In this document: positions 16,182 through 25,205 of the stretch, one piece after another
Layout of the letters: each line of letters starts with the position of its first letter
Numbering within the stretch: position 1 is the first letter of the stretch
Source of the DNA: Marinilabiliales bacterium
GTDB lineage: Bacteria > Bacteroidota > Bacteroidia > Bacteroidales > SZUA-534
NCBI GenBank assembly: GCA_003512955.1
Contig: DOTG01000026.1
Coordinates: 158,030 to 222,029 of the forward strand
Reading direction: 5' to 3'
DNA length: 64,000 nucleotides
Program-made: the position numbers and the translations under genes
The notes under the pieces: model-generated
The model's input: the letters and a program-made list of their open reading frames with translations, nothing else
Told to the model about the DNA's origin: nothing
The model's database searches: none

Positions 16182-16886
16182 TTAGCCTACTTGAGAAGGA
16201 TGGATTACCTCGCTGGCAGTTTCATCGATCAGTTTTTCAGAATTCTCTGCGCCCAAATATCGATGAACCAAGTTGTGTCCCAAATAAATAAGTGGCGTAA
16301 TAGCAATAGCAATCAAAAGCTTTGCTGAATATCCGGTAACGGCTGTATTTACAAAATTGGCAAATGAGATTTTCCCGGGTAACCAAAAAGCTATACCCGT
16401 GACAATGAAACTATCGAACAATTGCGAAATGGCTGTGGAACCTGTGGCCCGTAACCAAATCAGCCTTTTACCTGTTTTTTCACGGATGACCCAAAACACA
16501 AAAATATCAACTAACTGCGATGCCACAAACGCAGTTAAACTTCCTGCAATAATCCATAAACTCTGCCCAAACACATTGTTGAAAGTTTCGCTTTGCACCG
16601 GTGAAAAGGGAGCCGCCTTAACCGCCATCCCTAAGAAAAGAATGAGAAAGACATATACAACGAGACCCGAGGTCATAAAAGTGAGTTGACGCACACCTTT
16701 TTTACCAAAATATTCGTTGATAATATCAGTAATAAGAAAGACAATAGGCCAAGGAATAATACCAATGCTCAGGGTAAAAGAACCTATCATAATTAACTTA
16801 CCACCAATAAGTTCACCCACTACTGCATTCGTAACAAAAAAACCTGTCAATATGGTGAAGAGAATTTCTTTACGGTTATTAAACAT
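16182..16886 (-). CDS. Queuosine precursor transporter (VUT/YhhQ family)
   Basis: 234 residues with about six membrane segments. The family features IIPWPIVFLITDIINEYFGKKGVRQL (residues ~40-65, shown here only by its key parts: P-W-P, D, E-F-G) and the acidic/aromatic VDIFVFWVIR segment are present. YhhQ/VUT proteins import 7-cyano-7-deazaguanine or related bases for tRNA queuosine. The C-terminal ~20 residues are hydrophilic. No queuosine synthesis genes adjoin it. Confidence 0.85.
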   Translation of the reverse strand: MFNNRKEILFTILTGFFVTNAVVGELIGGKLIMIGSFTLSIGIIPWPIVFLITDIINEYFGKKGVRQLTFMTSGLVVYVFLILFLGMAVKAAPFSPVQSETFNNVFGQSLWIIAGSLTAFVASQLVDIFVFWVIREKTGKRLIWLRATGSTAISQLFDSFIVTGIAFWLPGKISFANFVNTAVTGYSAKLLIAIAITPLIYLGHNLVHRYLGAENSEKLIDETASEVIHPSQVG

Positions 16887-17050
16887 AAATGCGATATAAA
16901 GATTCTGGCTCTGTTACAATAATTTATTGCTAAGATAAATTTTTATCATTTAGTATCGCACTGTTTTTCAAAGTTATTTTAATTTTTTGTTGAATTTTTC
17001 AAGAATTTCTATGTAAAAGATTTTAATTCAAGCAAAAAAAAACAATCTGA

Positions 17051-18244
17051 TTATTTTCGTGAAAGGTTTATTCCGTGGAATGTGTGAACCCCTAAACGGA
17101 TCAACAATGCTCCGATGATGGGAATAAAAACGGGATTAAAATCCTGAGGTATCACCATCCAGCCTAGTAATACAAAAGTATTTAAAACGATAAACAACCT
17201 CAAAAACCAGATACGGATGAAGTTTTGGGGGTTTGAAACAACAAACACATATATTATGTATAAGGGATTGGCCCAAAGAATATTTAAATTTCCGGCAGTT
17301 GCGTCATGATCGGTAGCCACCCAGAGCAAAAAAACAACCAACCCGGTTAATCCCCAAGTTGCAAAAAACAGACGATCGGCTATGGCCCACGATTTTTTCT
17401 GCCAAACAAACGAGGCAACCGCTATAAAAACAAATAAGAGCCAAAAGAGAAAAACGGGGTGTAGCAAAAAAGGAGTGACCGGTATGGGAGCGGTCTCAGC
17501 AACCAAAAGTTCTGATTTGAGAATCATGGGCAAGCCATTGATGGAACTATGTGCTAAATAACTTCGCAGGTAATCGGGAATAAATGCCTGCTGCCGGGGT
17601 GTTGCTGGTTTATCAATTACAGAACCAAGGGCCAAATCGATACCAAAATCGCTCCAGTGGCTCTTGACCAGATATTGATCGATCATTTGCCTGAAGGTTG
17701 GCACCTGAGCTTCAGCCTCAGGGGTATAAACCAAGCTGTCACCCAACGAAAGGTAAAGGATGTCCAAAATCCGGGTGGCACAGTTATCAAAAAAAAAGTC
17801 ATATTGATAGGATCGGTTTTCAGGCTTATAATTTTCTTTCAGATAATCAAACAATCGCTGTTCTTGTTCCGTGGTCAAATTCAAAACATCTTCATACACT
17901 TTCCGTTGCCGGTGTTCATATTCGCGGAGGAAGTATTTCCGCGAACTGAAACTGAGTTGATACAACAATTTTCCTGAAGCGAACTTGGCATAAAAATGCG
18001 GAACCTCAAAATTAAAAGTCCCATAATTAAACACCCAGTCGATGCCCTGTTCAGCATCTACTACACCTATGGCACTGTGGCCAAAGGTGGCATACAGTTC
18101 CTCGCCGGGATCGCAGGTTAACAATGTAATGTAAGCTGAAGAACTTAGTGGTTCAGTCACAGGCATTTCTCGTTGAGCCGATAAAAGCATGGGGTTCAGA
18201 AACAAAACCCAACCTATAAGTAAAACATTGAATTTCAGTTTCAT
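17051..18244 (-). CDS. DUF4105 / Lnb-type N-terminal domain membrane protein
   Basis: 397 residues from the ATG at 18244, whose ATGA overlaps the stop of the upstream permease gene (translational coupling); a start at 18289 would overlap by 49 bp. A signal peptide is followed by the DUF4105 domain, with conserved GEELYATFGHSAIGV, FNYGTF, and FFFDNCATR, where His and Cys could form a thiol-protease-like active site. The C-terminal third has five or so membrane segments. Related domains occur in Lnb lipoprotein N-acyltransferases, so lipoprotein processing is plausible given the LolE-like neighbour; this is inference. Confidence 0.8.
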   Translation of the reverse strand: MKLKFNVLLIGWVLFLNPMLLSAQREMPVTEPLSSSAYITLLTCDPGEELYATFGHSAIGVVDAEQGIDWVFNYGTFNFEVPHFYAKFASGKLLYQLSFSSRKYFLREYEHRQRKVYEDVLNLTTEQEQRLFDYLKENYKPENRSYQYDFFFDNCATRILDILYLSLGDSLVYTPEAEAQVPTFRQMIDQYLVKSHWSDFGIDLALGSVIDKPATPRQQAFIPDYLRSYLAHSSINGLPMILKSELLVAETAPIPVTPFLLHPVFLFWLLFVFIAVASFVWQKKSWAIADRLFFATWGLTGLVVFLLWVATDHDATAGNLNILWANPLYIIYVFVVSNPQNFIRIWFLRLFIVLNTFVLLGWMVIPQDFNPVFIPIIGALLIRLGVHTFHGINLSRK

Positions 18245-19461
18245 AAATTTTGCAAATAACGTTTGGTAAAATATTTTACGGGGTACCATGAGGCAAGTAG
18301 CCCAATGGTTACCACAGTGACTAACACCAAAATAAAATCGGCAGCTTGCATTTGAATGGGATAATCATCAATCAAAAAGGTTCCCATGTTACTAAGTTTT
18401 AACAGACCAAACTGCTGTTGAATCCAACAAACAATAGCTCCTAAAACCAATCCTATGAATGCCCCGCCCAAACTGATCATCCAACCTTCGAACAAAAAGA
18501 TTTTTTGTAACCGTTCTTTTTCCAGACCCAGACTGCGTAAAGTCATGATATCATTTTTTTTATCGATGATAAGCATGGCTAGCGACCCGATGATATTGAA
18601 GCTTGCAATTATAAGTATGAAAGTTAGAATCAGGTAAATGATAAATTTTTCCGATTTCATTACCTGATACAGTACCTCGTGCTGCTGGTAGCGGTTTTTC
18701 ACAGAATAGGTTGTCCCAACCAGATTCGTGATGGTTTCCTGAGCCTGATCGAGTTCAGACCCTGGTTTTAGCTTTATCTCCAATGCAGTTACTTCCGTGG
18801 GGTATTCGAGCAATTGCCGGGCAAAATCTATCGGGGCCAAAATATATTTGCTGTCAATCTCCTGCTGAATAGAGAAAACACCTGATGGAAAAATGTAATC
18901 CTTATTAAAAGCATTGGCCGGGTTGAGTATCACCTTACCTGAACGTTTTGGAACATAAATTTCGATTGGGCTCAGAAAAGTAATCCCAACCGAAAGATAA
19001 TATGCAATACCTGAACCAATTACAGCAAAATTATGGGTGCCATCGTTCAAAACGAATTGGCCTTCATACATCATGGTATCCACACCGCTCATTTGTGTAA
19101 ACTCCTGCGGAACACCTTTTATAACTGCGGGAGCCATCCGCTTTTCATATTCAAGCAGCACATTCTCCTCCAAAGTGGGGCAAACCATTTCAACAAATAG
19201 GAGGGTTTTGATTTTCTCAAGTTCAGGAGCCGTAGGTTCAAATACTTTCCCTTCGTTAATGGTAATCAACAGGTCGGGGTCGAAAGAACTAAACACCGAT
19301 TTTATTAGATTGTCGAAACCGTTAAATACAGAAAGCACAATAATAAGCGCCATAGTCCCAGTGGCCACTCCTAATACCGAAATGGTGGAGATGATATTGA
19401 TAATGTTGTGCGATTTCCGTGAGAATAAGTAACGACGGGCTATGAAAGCTGAAAAGTTCAT
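18241..19461 (-). CDS. LolC/LolE-like ABC transporter permease (FtsX family)
   Basis: 406 residues. An N-terminal membrane helix in the typical FIARRYLFSRKSHNIINIIS context, a large periplasmic domain (~45-270), then three C-terminal membrane helices of the FtsX-like domain (IIGSLAMLIIDKKNDIMTL is the characteristic cytoplasmic loop). Such permeases release outer-membrane lipoproteins from the inner membrane together with an ATPase (LolD) not encoded here. The operon is rbfA - methyltransferase - this - DUF4105. Confidence 0.86.
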   Translation of the reverse strand: MNFSAFIARRYLFSRKSHNIINIISTISVLGVATGTMALIIVLSVFNGFDNLIKSVFSSFDPDLLITINEGKVFEPTAPELEKIKTLLFVEMVCPTLEENVLLEYEKRMAPAVIKGVPQEFTQMSGVDTMMYEGQFVLNDGTHNFAVIGSGIAYYLSVGITFLSPIEIYVPKRSGKVILNPANAFNKDYIFPSGVFSIQQEIDSKYILAPIDFARQLLEYPTEVTALEIKLKPGSELDQAQETITNLVGTTYSVKNRYQQHEVLYQVMKSEKFIIYLILTFILIIASFNIIGSLAMLIIDKKNDIMTLRSLGLEKERLQKIFLFEGWMISLGGAFIGLVLGAIVCWIQQQFGLLKLSNMGTFLIDDYPIQMQAADFILVLVTVVTIGLLASWYPVKYFTKRYLQNL

Positions 19462-19471
19462 TCGTTAAAGA

Positions 19472-20251
19472 TTAATGAGTAGCATTTGGTTTTCGGCAAA
19501 CAAAAATATTCTCACCTTGGATTAGTGCATACCGATGGGTTAACTCTTCACCTATTTCTTGGATAAAGGTATCTTCTGTTACCTCAAACCCTGCCTGGAT
19601 GAGACGTTTGCCATAATCGCGTCCGTACAATCGGACATGGTCGTGCTGCCAATAATATTTTTCGCGGTCTTGCGGGCTTTTAATGGCCGGATCCTCTAGA
19701 GTCGTTTCACGCGATGAATCCAAAGGAACCTGAAAGATTCCCCAACCACCGGGTTTCAGTATCCGGTAAAATTCCTTCATGGCCTGTAAATCTTCTGTCA
19801 CATGTTCAAACACATGGTTGCACATCACCACATCGAATTCATTATCGGGAAAAGGAATGTCGCGGACATCCATTTTAATATCGGCCCAGGGCGATATTAA
19901 ATCTCCTGTGATATAGGTAAGGTTTTTCTGTTTTTTAAACTTGCGCAAAAAACAATACTCGGGCGCCACATGTAAAAATTTGAGGGGCACTGTAAAAAAA
20001 TTGGTTTTGTTTTTCAGGTACAACCATATCAACCGATGCCTTTCCAACGACATACTTAACGGAGCCAGCGCATTTTCACGTTTGTTAACCTGTCCGTAAG
20101 GAAGCAATTTCCGGTATTTTTTCCCATCAATGGGATCTTCGAACCGGGTTCCCCGGAAAAATGGTGAAACGAAAATCAATAACTGATGAGCCATCAATTG
20201 CTGGATGTGCCTTGGAATCCAACGGCTAAAAAAACCTATCAACCACTTCAT
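19472..20251 (-). CDS. Class I SAM-dependent methyltransferase
   Basis: 259 residues. A Rossmann-type methyltransferase core is visible: FLHVAPEYCF (motif I region, ~90), DVRDIPFPDNEFDVVMCNHVFEHV (~127-150) and ILKPGGWGIFQVPLD (~165-180), as in Methyltransf_11. The N-terminal ~75 residues are basic and may associate with the membrane. Substrate unknown. Starts 3 bp after rbfA and ends 10 bp before the permease gene. Confidence 0.82.
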   Translation of the reverse strand: MKWLIGFFSRWIPRHIQQLMAHQLLIFVSPFFRGTRFEDPIDGKKYRKLLPYGQVNKRENALAPLSMSLERHRLIWLYLKNKTNFFTVPLKFLHVAPEYCFLRKFKKQKNLTYITGDLISPWADIKMDVRDIPFPDNEFDVVMCNHVFEHVTEDLQAMKEFYRILKPGGWGIFQVPLDSSRETTLEDPAIKSPQDREKYYWQHDHVRLYGRDYGKRLIQAGFEVTEDTFIQEIGEELTHRYALIQGENIFVCRKPNATH

Positions 20252-20254
20252 ACC

Positions 20255-20599
20255 TTATTCTTTCAGCAGGTTGTCAATATTCTGGATATAGTCGAGGGAA
20301 TCATCGAGAAAGATGGCAATCTCGGGCACCAACCGCAATTGGTGTTTCACCCTTTGCCCTAGCTGATAGCGGATTTCTTTGTTGTTGTGGTTCAGGGTTT
20401 CGAGTACCTTTTCAGTTTTATCGGTTGGGAACACGCTGATGTAAACCTTTGCCAGCGCAAAATCGGGGCTTACCCTGACCGATGTCACACTGAGTAACAC
20501 ACCGGGCATCCAATCTTTGGCAAATTTTTGAAACATTTCAGCCAGTTCCTTTTGAACCAACCGGGCTACTTTATTTTGACGGGGCGATGCTGTTTCCAT
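20255..20599 (-). CDS. rbfA: Ribosome-binding factor A
   Basis: 114 residues from the ATG at 20599 (METASPRQNKVARLVQKEL, the usual RbfA start); an ATG at 20635 would add 12 untypical residues. KH-like fold with SVTSVRVSPDFALAKVYISVFP and LRLVPEIAIFLDDSLDY. It binds the 30S subunit in late 16S rRNA maturation. First gene of the four-gene minus-strand operon; the link of rbfA to a Lol-type permease is common in Bacteroidota. Confidence 0.95.
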   Translation of the reverse strand: METASPRQNKVARLVQKELAEMFQKFAKDWMPGVLLSVTSVRVSPDFALAKVYISVFPTDKTEKVLETLNHNNKEIRYQLGQRVKHQLRLVPEIAIFLDDSLDYIQNIDNLLKE

Positions 20600-20806
20600 A
20601 ATTCTAGGTTTGATATTTCTGTAAAAGGTAATCAACGTCTGTTTTGTTCATCAATTACCTCAAATCGGCGGTAAAGGTAAATATTCTAGACTAATTAAAT
20701 GGGGAAACGGCCGTCAGTTTTTAAAATCATCCCTTGCTTGTTTTTACCTTATAAAGAAAAAATTACATTTGTGCCTGCTCATTTATTAAATTTCAATGAA
20801 CCAGAA

Positions 20807-21418
20807 ATGAATCATTGCCGGTGCAAACTTTTGGGGGGTGTAATTGGATGTTTGCTTTTCTGCAACTTGTATTCGCAAGGGCAGGAGGTATTATATTTTG
20901 ATATTGAAACTAAGTTGATGCACCTTGGGGAATTGAAAATTACCCGTACGGTAGAAGCCACAACAAAATTAATAGACTATAAATTGCAGACCCGTTTTGG
21001 TCTGTGGTCTTTCTATACCATTGATTATCTGCTGGAATCGAAATTTAATGGTCCGCAAATGGTGTTTTCGCAGTCGTTTATCAAAGTAAATGGCGAGTAC
21101 AGACATTCGTGCCGGGTCAATCAAACAACTAATGGCTATGAGCGTGAAACTCTGGAGGGGAAAAACCTGGTACCCTATCCCCCGGTGCAGAATGCCATCA
21201 CCCGGTTATATTTTGAAGATTTTAAGGGAAAAGATTCCGTGTTTTCGGAATTTTCGGGAAGTTTTAAACCCTTCATTTTAAAAGAAAATGGTTCGTATGT
21301 ATTGGTAGATAAAGATCCAATGGAGTTCTATTTTGCCAACGGACGGATTTCGAAAGTGGTGGTCCCCAATCCCATCCTCGATTTTTACATCGTTTTGCGT
21401 CCTCAAAAGCAACAATAA
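20807..21418 (+). CDS. DUF3108 domain periplasmic protein
   Basis: 203 residues from the ATG at 20807, which directly precedes a signal peptide (LLGGVIGCLLFCNLYSQG). An upstream start at 20699 would place 36 residues before the signal. The mature part is all-beta (FDIETKLMHLGELKI, YKLQTRFGLWSFYTIDYLLESKF), the pattern of DUF3108, a lipocalin-like periplasmic fold of unknown function. No neighbours on its strand within 140 bp. Confidence 0.75.
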   Translation: MNHCRCKLLGGVIGCLLFCNLYSQGQEVLYFDIETKLMHLGELKITRTVEATTKLIDYKLQTRFGLWSFYTIDYLLESKFNGPQMVFSQSFIKVNGEYRHSCRVNQTTNGYERETLEGKNLVPYPPVQNAITRLYFEDFKGKDSVFSEFSGSFKPFILKENGSYVLVDKDPMEFYFANGRISKVVVPNPILDFYIVLRPQKQQ

Positions 21419-21513
21419 CTTTACATGGCTGTTATTTGGAGGTACTTAAAACACCCTGTGTACAAAACCTGATGGTAAAACATGTATCTGCCGTTAAGAT
21501 TTAAGAACCAGTA

Positions 21514-21545
21514 TTGAAGTAAGTATAATTTAATTGCTATTTTTA
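21514..21545 (+). promoter_or_regulatory. Promoter candidate for the polyprenyl synthase gene
   Basis: TTG (21514-21516), 21-nt spacer, TATTTTTA (21538-21545), one mismatch from TAnnTTTG; 16 bp before the ATG. Confidence 0.4.
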
Positions 21546-21561
21546 ACGCAAAATAAACCTC

Positions 21562-22536
21562 ATGTCAACAGTGGATAGCATAAAGGCCCCGGTTAAAGCA
21601 GAAATGGAAGAGTTTCAACACTACTTTAAATCGTACCTGAAAAGCAAGGCAACCTTACTAAATATCATCATCAACTACCTGCTGAAACAGAAAGGTAAGC
21701 AGATGCGGCCATTGTTGATTTTCTTAACAGCCCGGCTAAATGGCGAAATCAATGAATCGACCTACCATGCCGCCTCAATGATTGAATTGATGCATACCGC
21801 GTCGCTGGTACATGATGATGTGGTGGATGATTCGAACATGCGCCGTGGATTTTTGTCGATCAATGCCTTATGGAAAAACAAAATTGCCGTGCTGTTGGGC
21901 GATTACCTGTTGGCAAAAGGAATGCTGCTTGCCGTGCACAAAGAGGAATTCGAACTTTTAAAAATTGTTTCGAAAGCGGTAGAAGAAATGAGCGAAGGTG
22001 AGTTGATTCAGATTGAAAAAGCCCGCAAACTAGATATTGACGAGGCTACCTATTTTGAGATCATCCGTAAGAAGACCGCCGCCTTGATGGTTGCCTGCAC
22101 TTCCGCCGGAACTTACTCTGTCGGAGTGAATGGCTCTTCGCTTGAAAAGATGCGTGAATTTGGGGAATACCTGGGAATGGCTTTCCAGATACGCGACGAT
22201 TTGTTCGACTTTGACCGTTCGGGTATTTTCGGGAAGCCTTCGGGCAACGACATTAAAGAACGTAAAATGACACTGCCCTTTATTCATGCCCTCAACCAGT
22301 GCAGTTCGTCCGAAAAGAACCACATAATCCGGCTGATGCGCAAAAAAAATAAAAGCACCCAAATGGTGGACGAAATCATGGACTTTGTTAAAAACCATGG
22401 AGGAATTGAATATGCCCGATCGGTGATGGATGCCTATAAGCAAAAAGCCCTACAAATCCTTACCCTGTTTCCGCAAAACGATGCCAATCTATCATTGGTT
22501 CAGTTGGTGGAATATACCACCGAGAGGAAAAAATAA
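21562..22536 (+). CDS. Trans polyprenyl diphosphate synthase (octaprenyl/heptaprenyl type)
   Basis: 324 residues, polyprenyl_synt family. First Asp-rich motif HDDVVDD near residue 86 and second RDDLFDF near 213, with KGKQMRP (IPP binding) around 46. The enzyme extends allylic diphosphates with IPP; in this setting it would make the menaquinone side chain. The small residue before the first Asp motif (LMHTASLVHDD) suggests a long-chain product, but the exact length cannot be read. Confidence 0.92.
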   Translation: MSTVDSIKAPVKAEMEEFQHYFKSYLKSKATLLNIIINYLLKQKGKQMRPLLIFLTARLNGEINESTYHAASMIELMHTASLVHDDVVDDSNMRRGFLSINALWKNKIAVLLGDYLLAKGMLLAVHKEEFELLKIVSKAVEEMSEGELIQIEKARKLDIDEATYFEIIRKKTAALMVACTSAGTYSVGVNGSSLEKMREFGEYLGMAFQIRDDLFDFDRSGIFGKPSGNDIKERKMTLPFIHALNQCSSSEKNHIIRLMRKKNKSTQMVDEIMDFVKNHGGIEYARSVMDAYKQKALQILTLFPQNDANLSLVQLVEYTTERKK

Positions 22537-22772
22537 GTTTATATTTTGTTTCCAAAAATTCTATAAATCTGATTCTGATACTTAAAGCATACCAATTTGA
22601 TCGCCCAATCCGTAGCAACTGAACAACAAACAGGATTATCAACAGATACTTATAGTTAAAAGTTGAAGGAGGGTTGTAAAACCCGAAAAATAGGGGCTAA
22701 AGTCTGGGGATGCCCATTGGGTTGTAAAATGCTAAACTCATTTTTGTATATTGCAGCCATTAATTAAACCTC

Positions 22773-23867
22773 ATGATAAGTCATTTTGTAAAGCGGCTGC
22801 TCTTAATAATCAATGTGTTTGCCGTTGCCTTTTTGCTGTTGGGTCTGTTGGCGGGCCACGTCTCAACGGTGCATTTCCGGGTTTTGATTTTTTTCAGTTT
22901 TGCTTTCCCGTTTTTTGCCATAGCCAACCTGTTTTTTGTAGGGTTTTGGATGCTTTTTAAAAAACTGTATTTTATTCCTTCCCTTTTGACGCTATTAATT
23001 TGTTACCAACCCCTGAATGCCACGTTTAACATACTACCCGAGGATGCACCACCCAAGCCTGAGAAGAGCTTTACCGTTTTGTCGCACAACGTGAAAGTGT
23101 TCGACCTTTACAACTGGAGCCATAATAAAAAATCGAGAAACGAATATTTCAAATACCTCCGGAAGATAAAACCTGAAATTGCCTGTTTTCAGGAATATTT
23201 TAACACCAAAGGCAACGATTTCCCCATCCACGATTCGCTGATAAAGAGCCAACGTTTCAAGTACAGCCACATCTCGTACAGCATTCAATTGCCCAACGGA
23301 CATAACTTTGGCATTGCCACATACAGCAGGTTCCCCATCGTTCACAAAAAAAACATTTCGTTTGGCAAAACCCATAACATGGCTATAGCCACCGATATAA
23401 AGGTTTTTAACGATACCATCCGGGTGATTAACTGCCATTTGCAGTCGGTACGTTTTTTAAGCAAAGATTACCTTTTTATCGATAAGCTCCCCGGTTTATC
23501 GGACGAGGACCGGATTGATGGGGCGAAAGGGGTTCTAAAGCGGCTTTCGGTGGCTTCAAAAATCCGCGCCAGGCAGGCACAGCTAATCGCCAACGAAATT
23601 AAAACATCGCCTTACCCGGTCATGGTTTGCGGCGATTTTAACGATGTCCCCACTTCCTATGTTTACCATCAGCTTTCGAGGGAACTGGAAGATTCCTACC
23701 ATAACCAGGGATTCGGGATTAATGGCACCTATCCCAGGTTTTTTGTCCCTTTCCGGATTGATTACATCTTATTTGATGAACATATCCGTTGCCACGGGTT
23801 CCGCACGGAAACATCAAAACTTTCCGACCATTTTGCAATTATTGGCGAATATTCCATGAACGAGTAA
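22773..23867 (+). CDS. Membrane-bound endonuclease/exonuclease/phosphatase family protein
   Basis: 364 residues. Three hydrophobic segments occupy residues 10-90, followed by an EEP domain (~100-364): FTVLSHNVKVFDL, ACFQEYF, INCHLQSVRF, VMVCGDFNDVPTSYVYH and a terminal KLSDHFAIIG, i.e. the N, QE, H, GDFND and SDH metal/catalytic motifs. A common Bacteroidota form of unknown substrate. It lies 39 bp upstream of the AI-2E family gene, so possibly co-transcribed. Confidence 0.86.
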   Translation: MISHFVKRLLLIINVFAVAFLLLGLLAGHVSTVHFRVLIFFSFAFPFFAIANLFFVGFWMLFKKLYFIPSLLTLLICYQPLNATFNILPEDAPPKPEKSFTVLSHNVKVFDLYNWSHNKKSRNEYFKYLRKIKPEIACFQEYFNTKGNDFPIHDSLIKSQRFKYSHISYSIQLPNGHNFGIATYSRFPIVHKKNISFGKTHNMAIATDIKVFNDTIRVINCHLQSVRFLSKDYLFIDKLPGLSDEDRIDGAKGVLKRLSVASKIRARQAQLIANEIKTSPYPVMVCGDFNDVPTSYVYHQLSRELEDSYHNQGFGINGTYPRFFVPFRIDYILFDEHIRCHGFRTETSKLSDHFAIIGEYSMNE

Positions 23868-23906
23868 CAATTATCGCTAATTTAGGGGGCGAATTAAACC
23901 AAATCT

Positions 23907-25007
23907 ATGGATAAAAGAATCAGGAACATCATCATTTTTGTCGGAGTAGCCGTTTTCATCTATGCCATCTGGTTTTTCCGGTCTATTGTCTCGTACATAC
24001 TTATTTCGGCGGCTTTGTCTATTCTTGGGCAGCCGGTCATCAATTTTCTAATGCGCTTTAAATACCGGAAATTCCAGCTTCCAAGGGCTTTATGTGCCGC
24101 GTTGACGTTGGCCTTGTTTTGGACTGTTATCGGGTTAATCTTCAGGTTTTTTGTCCCTATAATATTATCCGAGGCCAATGAGCTCTCTACCATTGATTTC
24201 ACGGTATTAAGCACCCAGTTGGAAACCCCGTTAATCAAGTTACAGGAGGTATTGGTTAAAATCGGGGCAATGGATCCCGAGGTTTCCATCCTTGATATTT
24301 TTCACACCAAACTCGCCACCCTGGTCAACCAAAACATGATTGCCGATATATTCTCCGGAATCACTTCAGCGCTGGGCAGCTTGGCCGTAGCTTTTTTTGC
24401 CATTTCGTTCATTACATTTTTCTTTTTAAAAGATGCCAACCTTTTTAACGAAGGGGTTATGGCGTTAGTCCCCGATAAACACGTGGCTGAGGTTGAGAAT
24501 GTGTTACATAAAATTCAGGTCCTGTTATCGCGCTATCTTGCAGGTATCTTGCTTGATGTATTTATCATCATGACCTTGGTTACTTTTGGGCTTTGGCTGG
24601 TGGGTATAGAGTTCAGGCATGCCATTATTTGCGGCATGTTTTCAGGTGTCTTGAATGTCATTCCTTACGTGGGACCCTGGATAGGTGCCGGGTTTAGCAT
24701 CGCTATCGGGATAGCCACCAATATAAATTTACCCTTCGAGACAGGTTTATTGCCGCTCATCGGGTACATGTTTCTGGTGTTTCTGGTCATTCAGGTGTTG
24801 GATGGGAGCGTGTTTCAGCCATCGATTTACTCAAATAGCGTGAATGCGCACCCTCTGGAAATATTTCTGGTGATAATGATGGCCGGCAGCCTGGCTGGAA
24901 TCGGCGGAATGGTTTTGGCCATCCCTTCATACACCGTTTTAAGGGTTATTGCCAAAGAATTTTTCAGCAGTTTTAAAGTGGTTCAAAAACTTACCAAACA
25001 TATTTAG
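23907..25007 (+). CDS. AI-2E family transporter
   Basis: 366 residues, PF01594-type permease with about seven membrane segments. Seen are SYILISAALSILGQP, FFAISFITFFFLKD, the SRYLAGILLD amphipathic region, GVLNVIPYVGPWIGA and the C-terminal GSLAGIGGMVLAIPSY. Despite the family name, many members are Na+/H+ or general small-molecule exporters; substrate unknown. Confidence 0.9.
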   Translation: MDKRIRNIIIFVGVAVFIYAIWFFRSIVSYILISAALSILGQPVINFLMRFKYRKFQLPRALCAALTLALFWTVIGLIFRFFVPIILSEANELSTIDFTVLSTQLETPLIKLQEVLVKIGAMDPEVSILDIFHTKLATLVNQNMIADIFSGITSALGSLAVAFFAISFITFFFLKDANLFNEGVMALVPDKHVAEVENVLHKIQVLLSRYLAGILLDVFIIMTLVTFGLWLVGIEFRHAIICGMFSGVLNVIPYVGPWIGAGFSIAIGIATNINLPFETGLLPLIGYMFLVFLVIQVLDGSVFQPSIYSNSVNAHPLEIFLVIMMAGSLAGIGGMVLAIPSYTVLRVIAKEFFSSFKVVQKLTKHI

Positions 25008-25116
25008 GACTTTATGAACATAAATTCTACTGTTCGGCATTTTCTGCTTTTGCAGCGTTTAATATTTTTTTATGTTTGTAAGAACATAAAATCCGGTTTA
25101 ACATTTCGTTGAATGA

Positions 25117-25169
25117 AACATCCATGATAAAATTGTATCACACATGAACATGACTATACCATGGATGTT
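25117..25169. repeat. Inverted repeat upstream of the PKD gene
   Basis: Perfect 10-bp arms AACATCCATG (25117-25126) and CATGGATGTT (25160-25169) separated by 33 nt. A smaller palindrome TTTATGTT/AACATAAA lies at 25069-25090. Could fold as an mRNA leader hairpin; no T-run follows. Confidence 0.3.
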
Positions 25170-25205
25170 CCATCTGACCTTGATATAAAAAATTATAATA
25201 AACAG

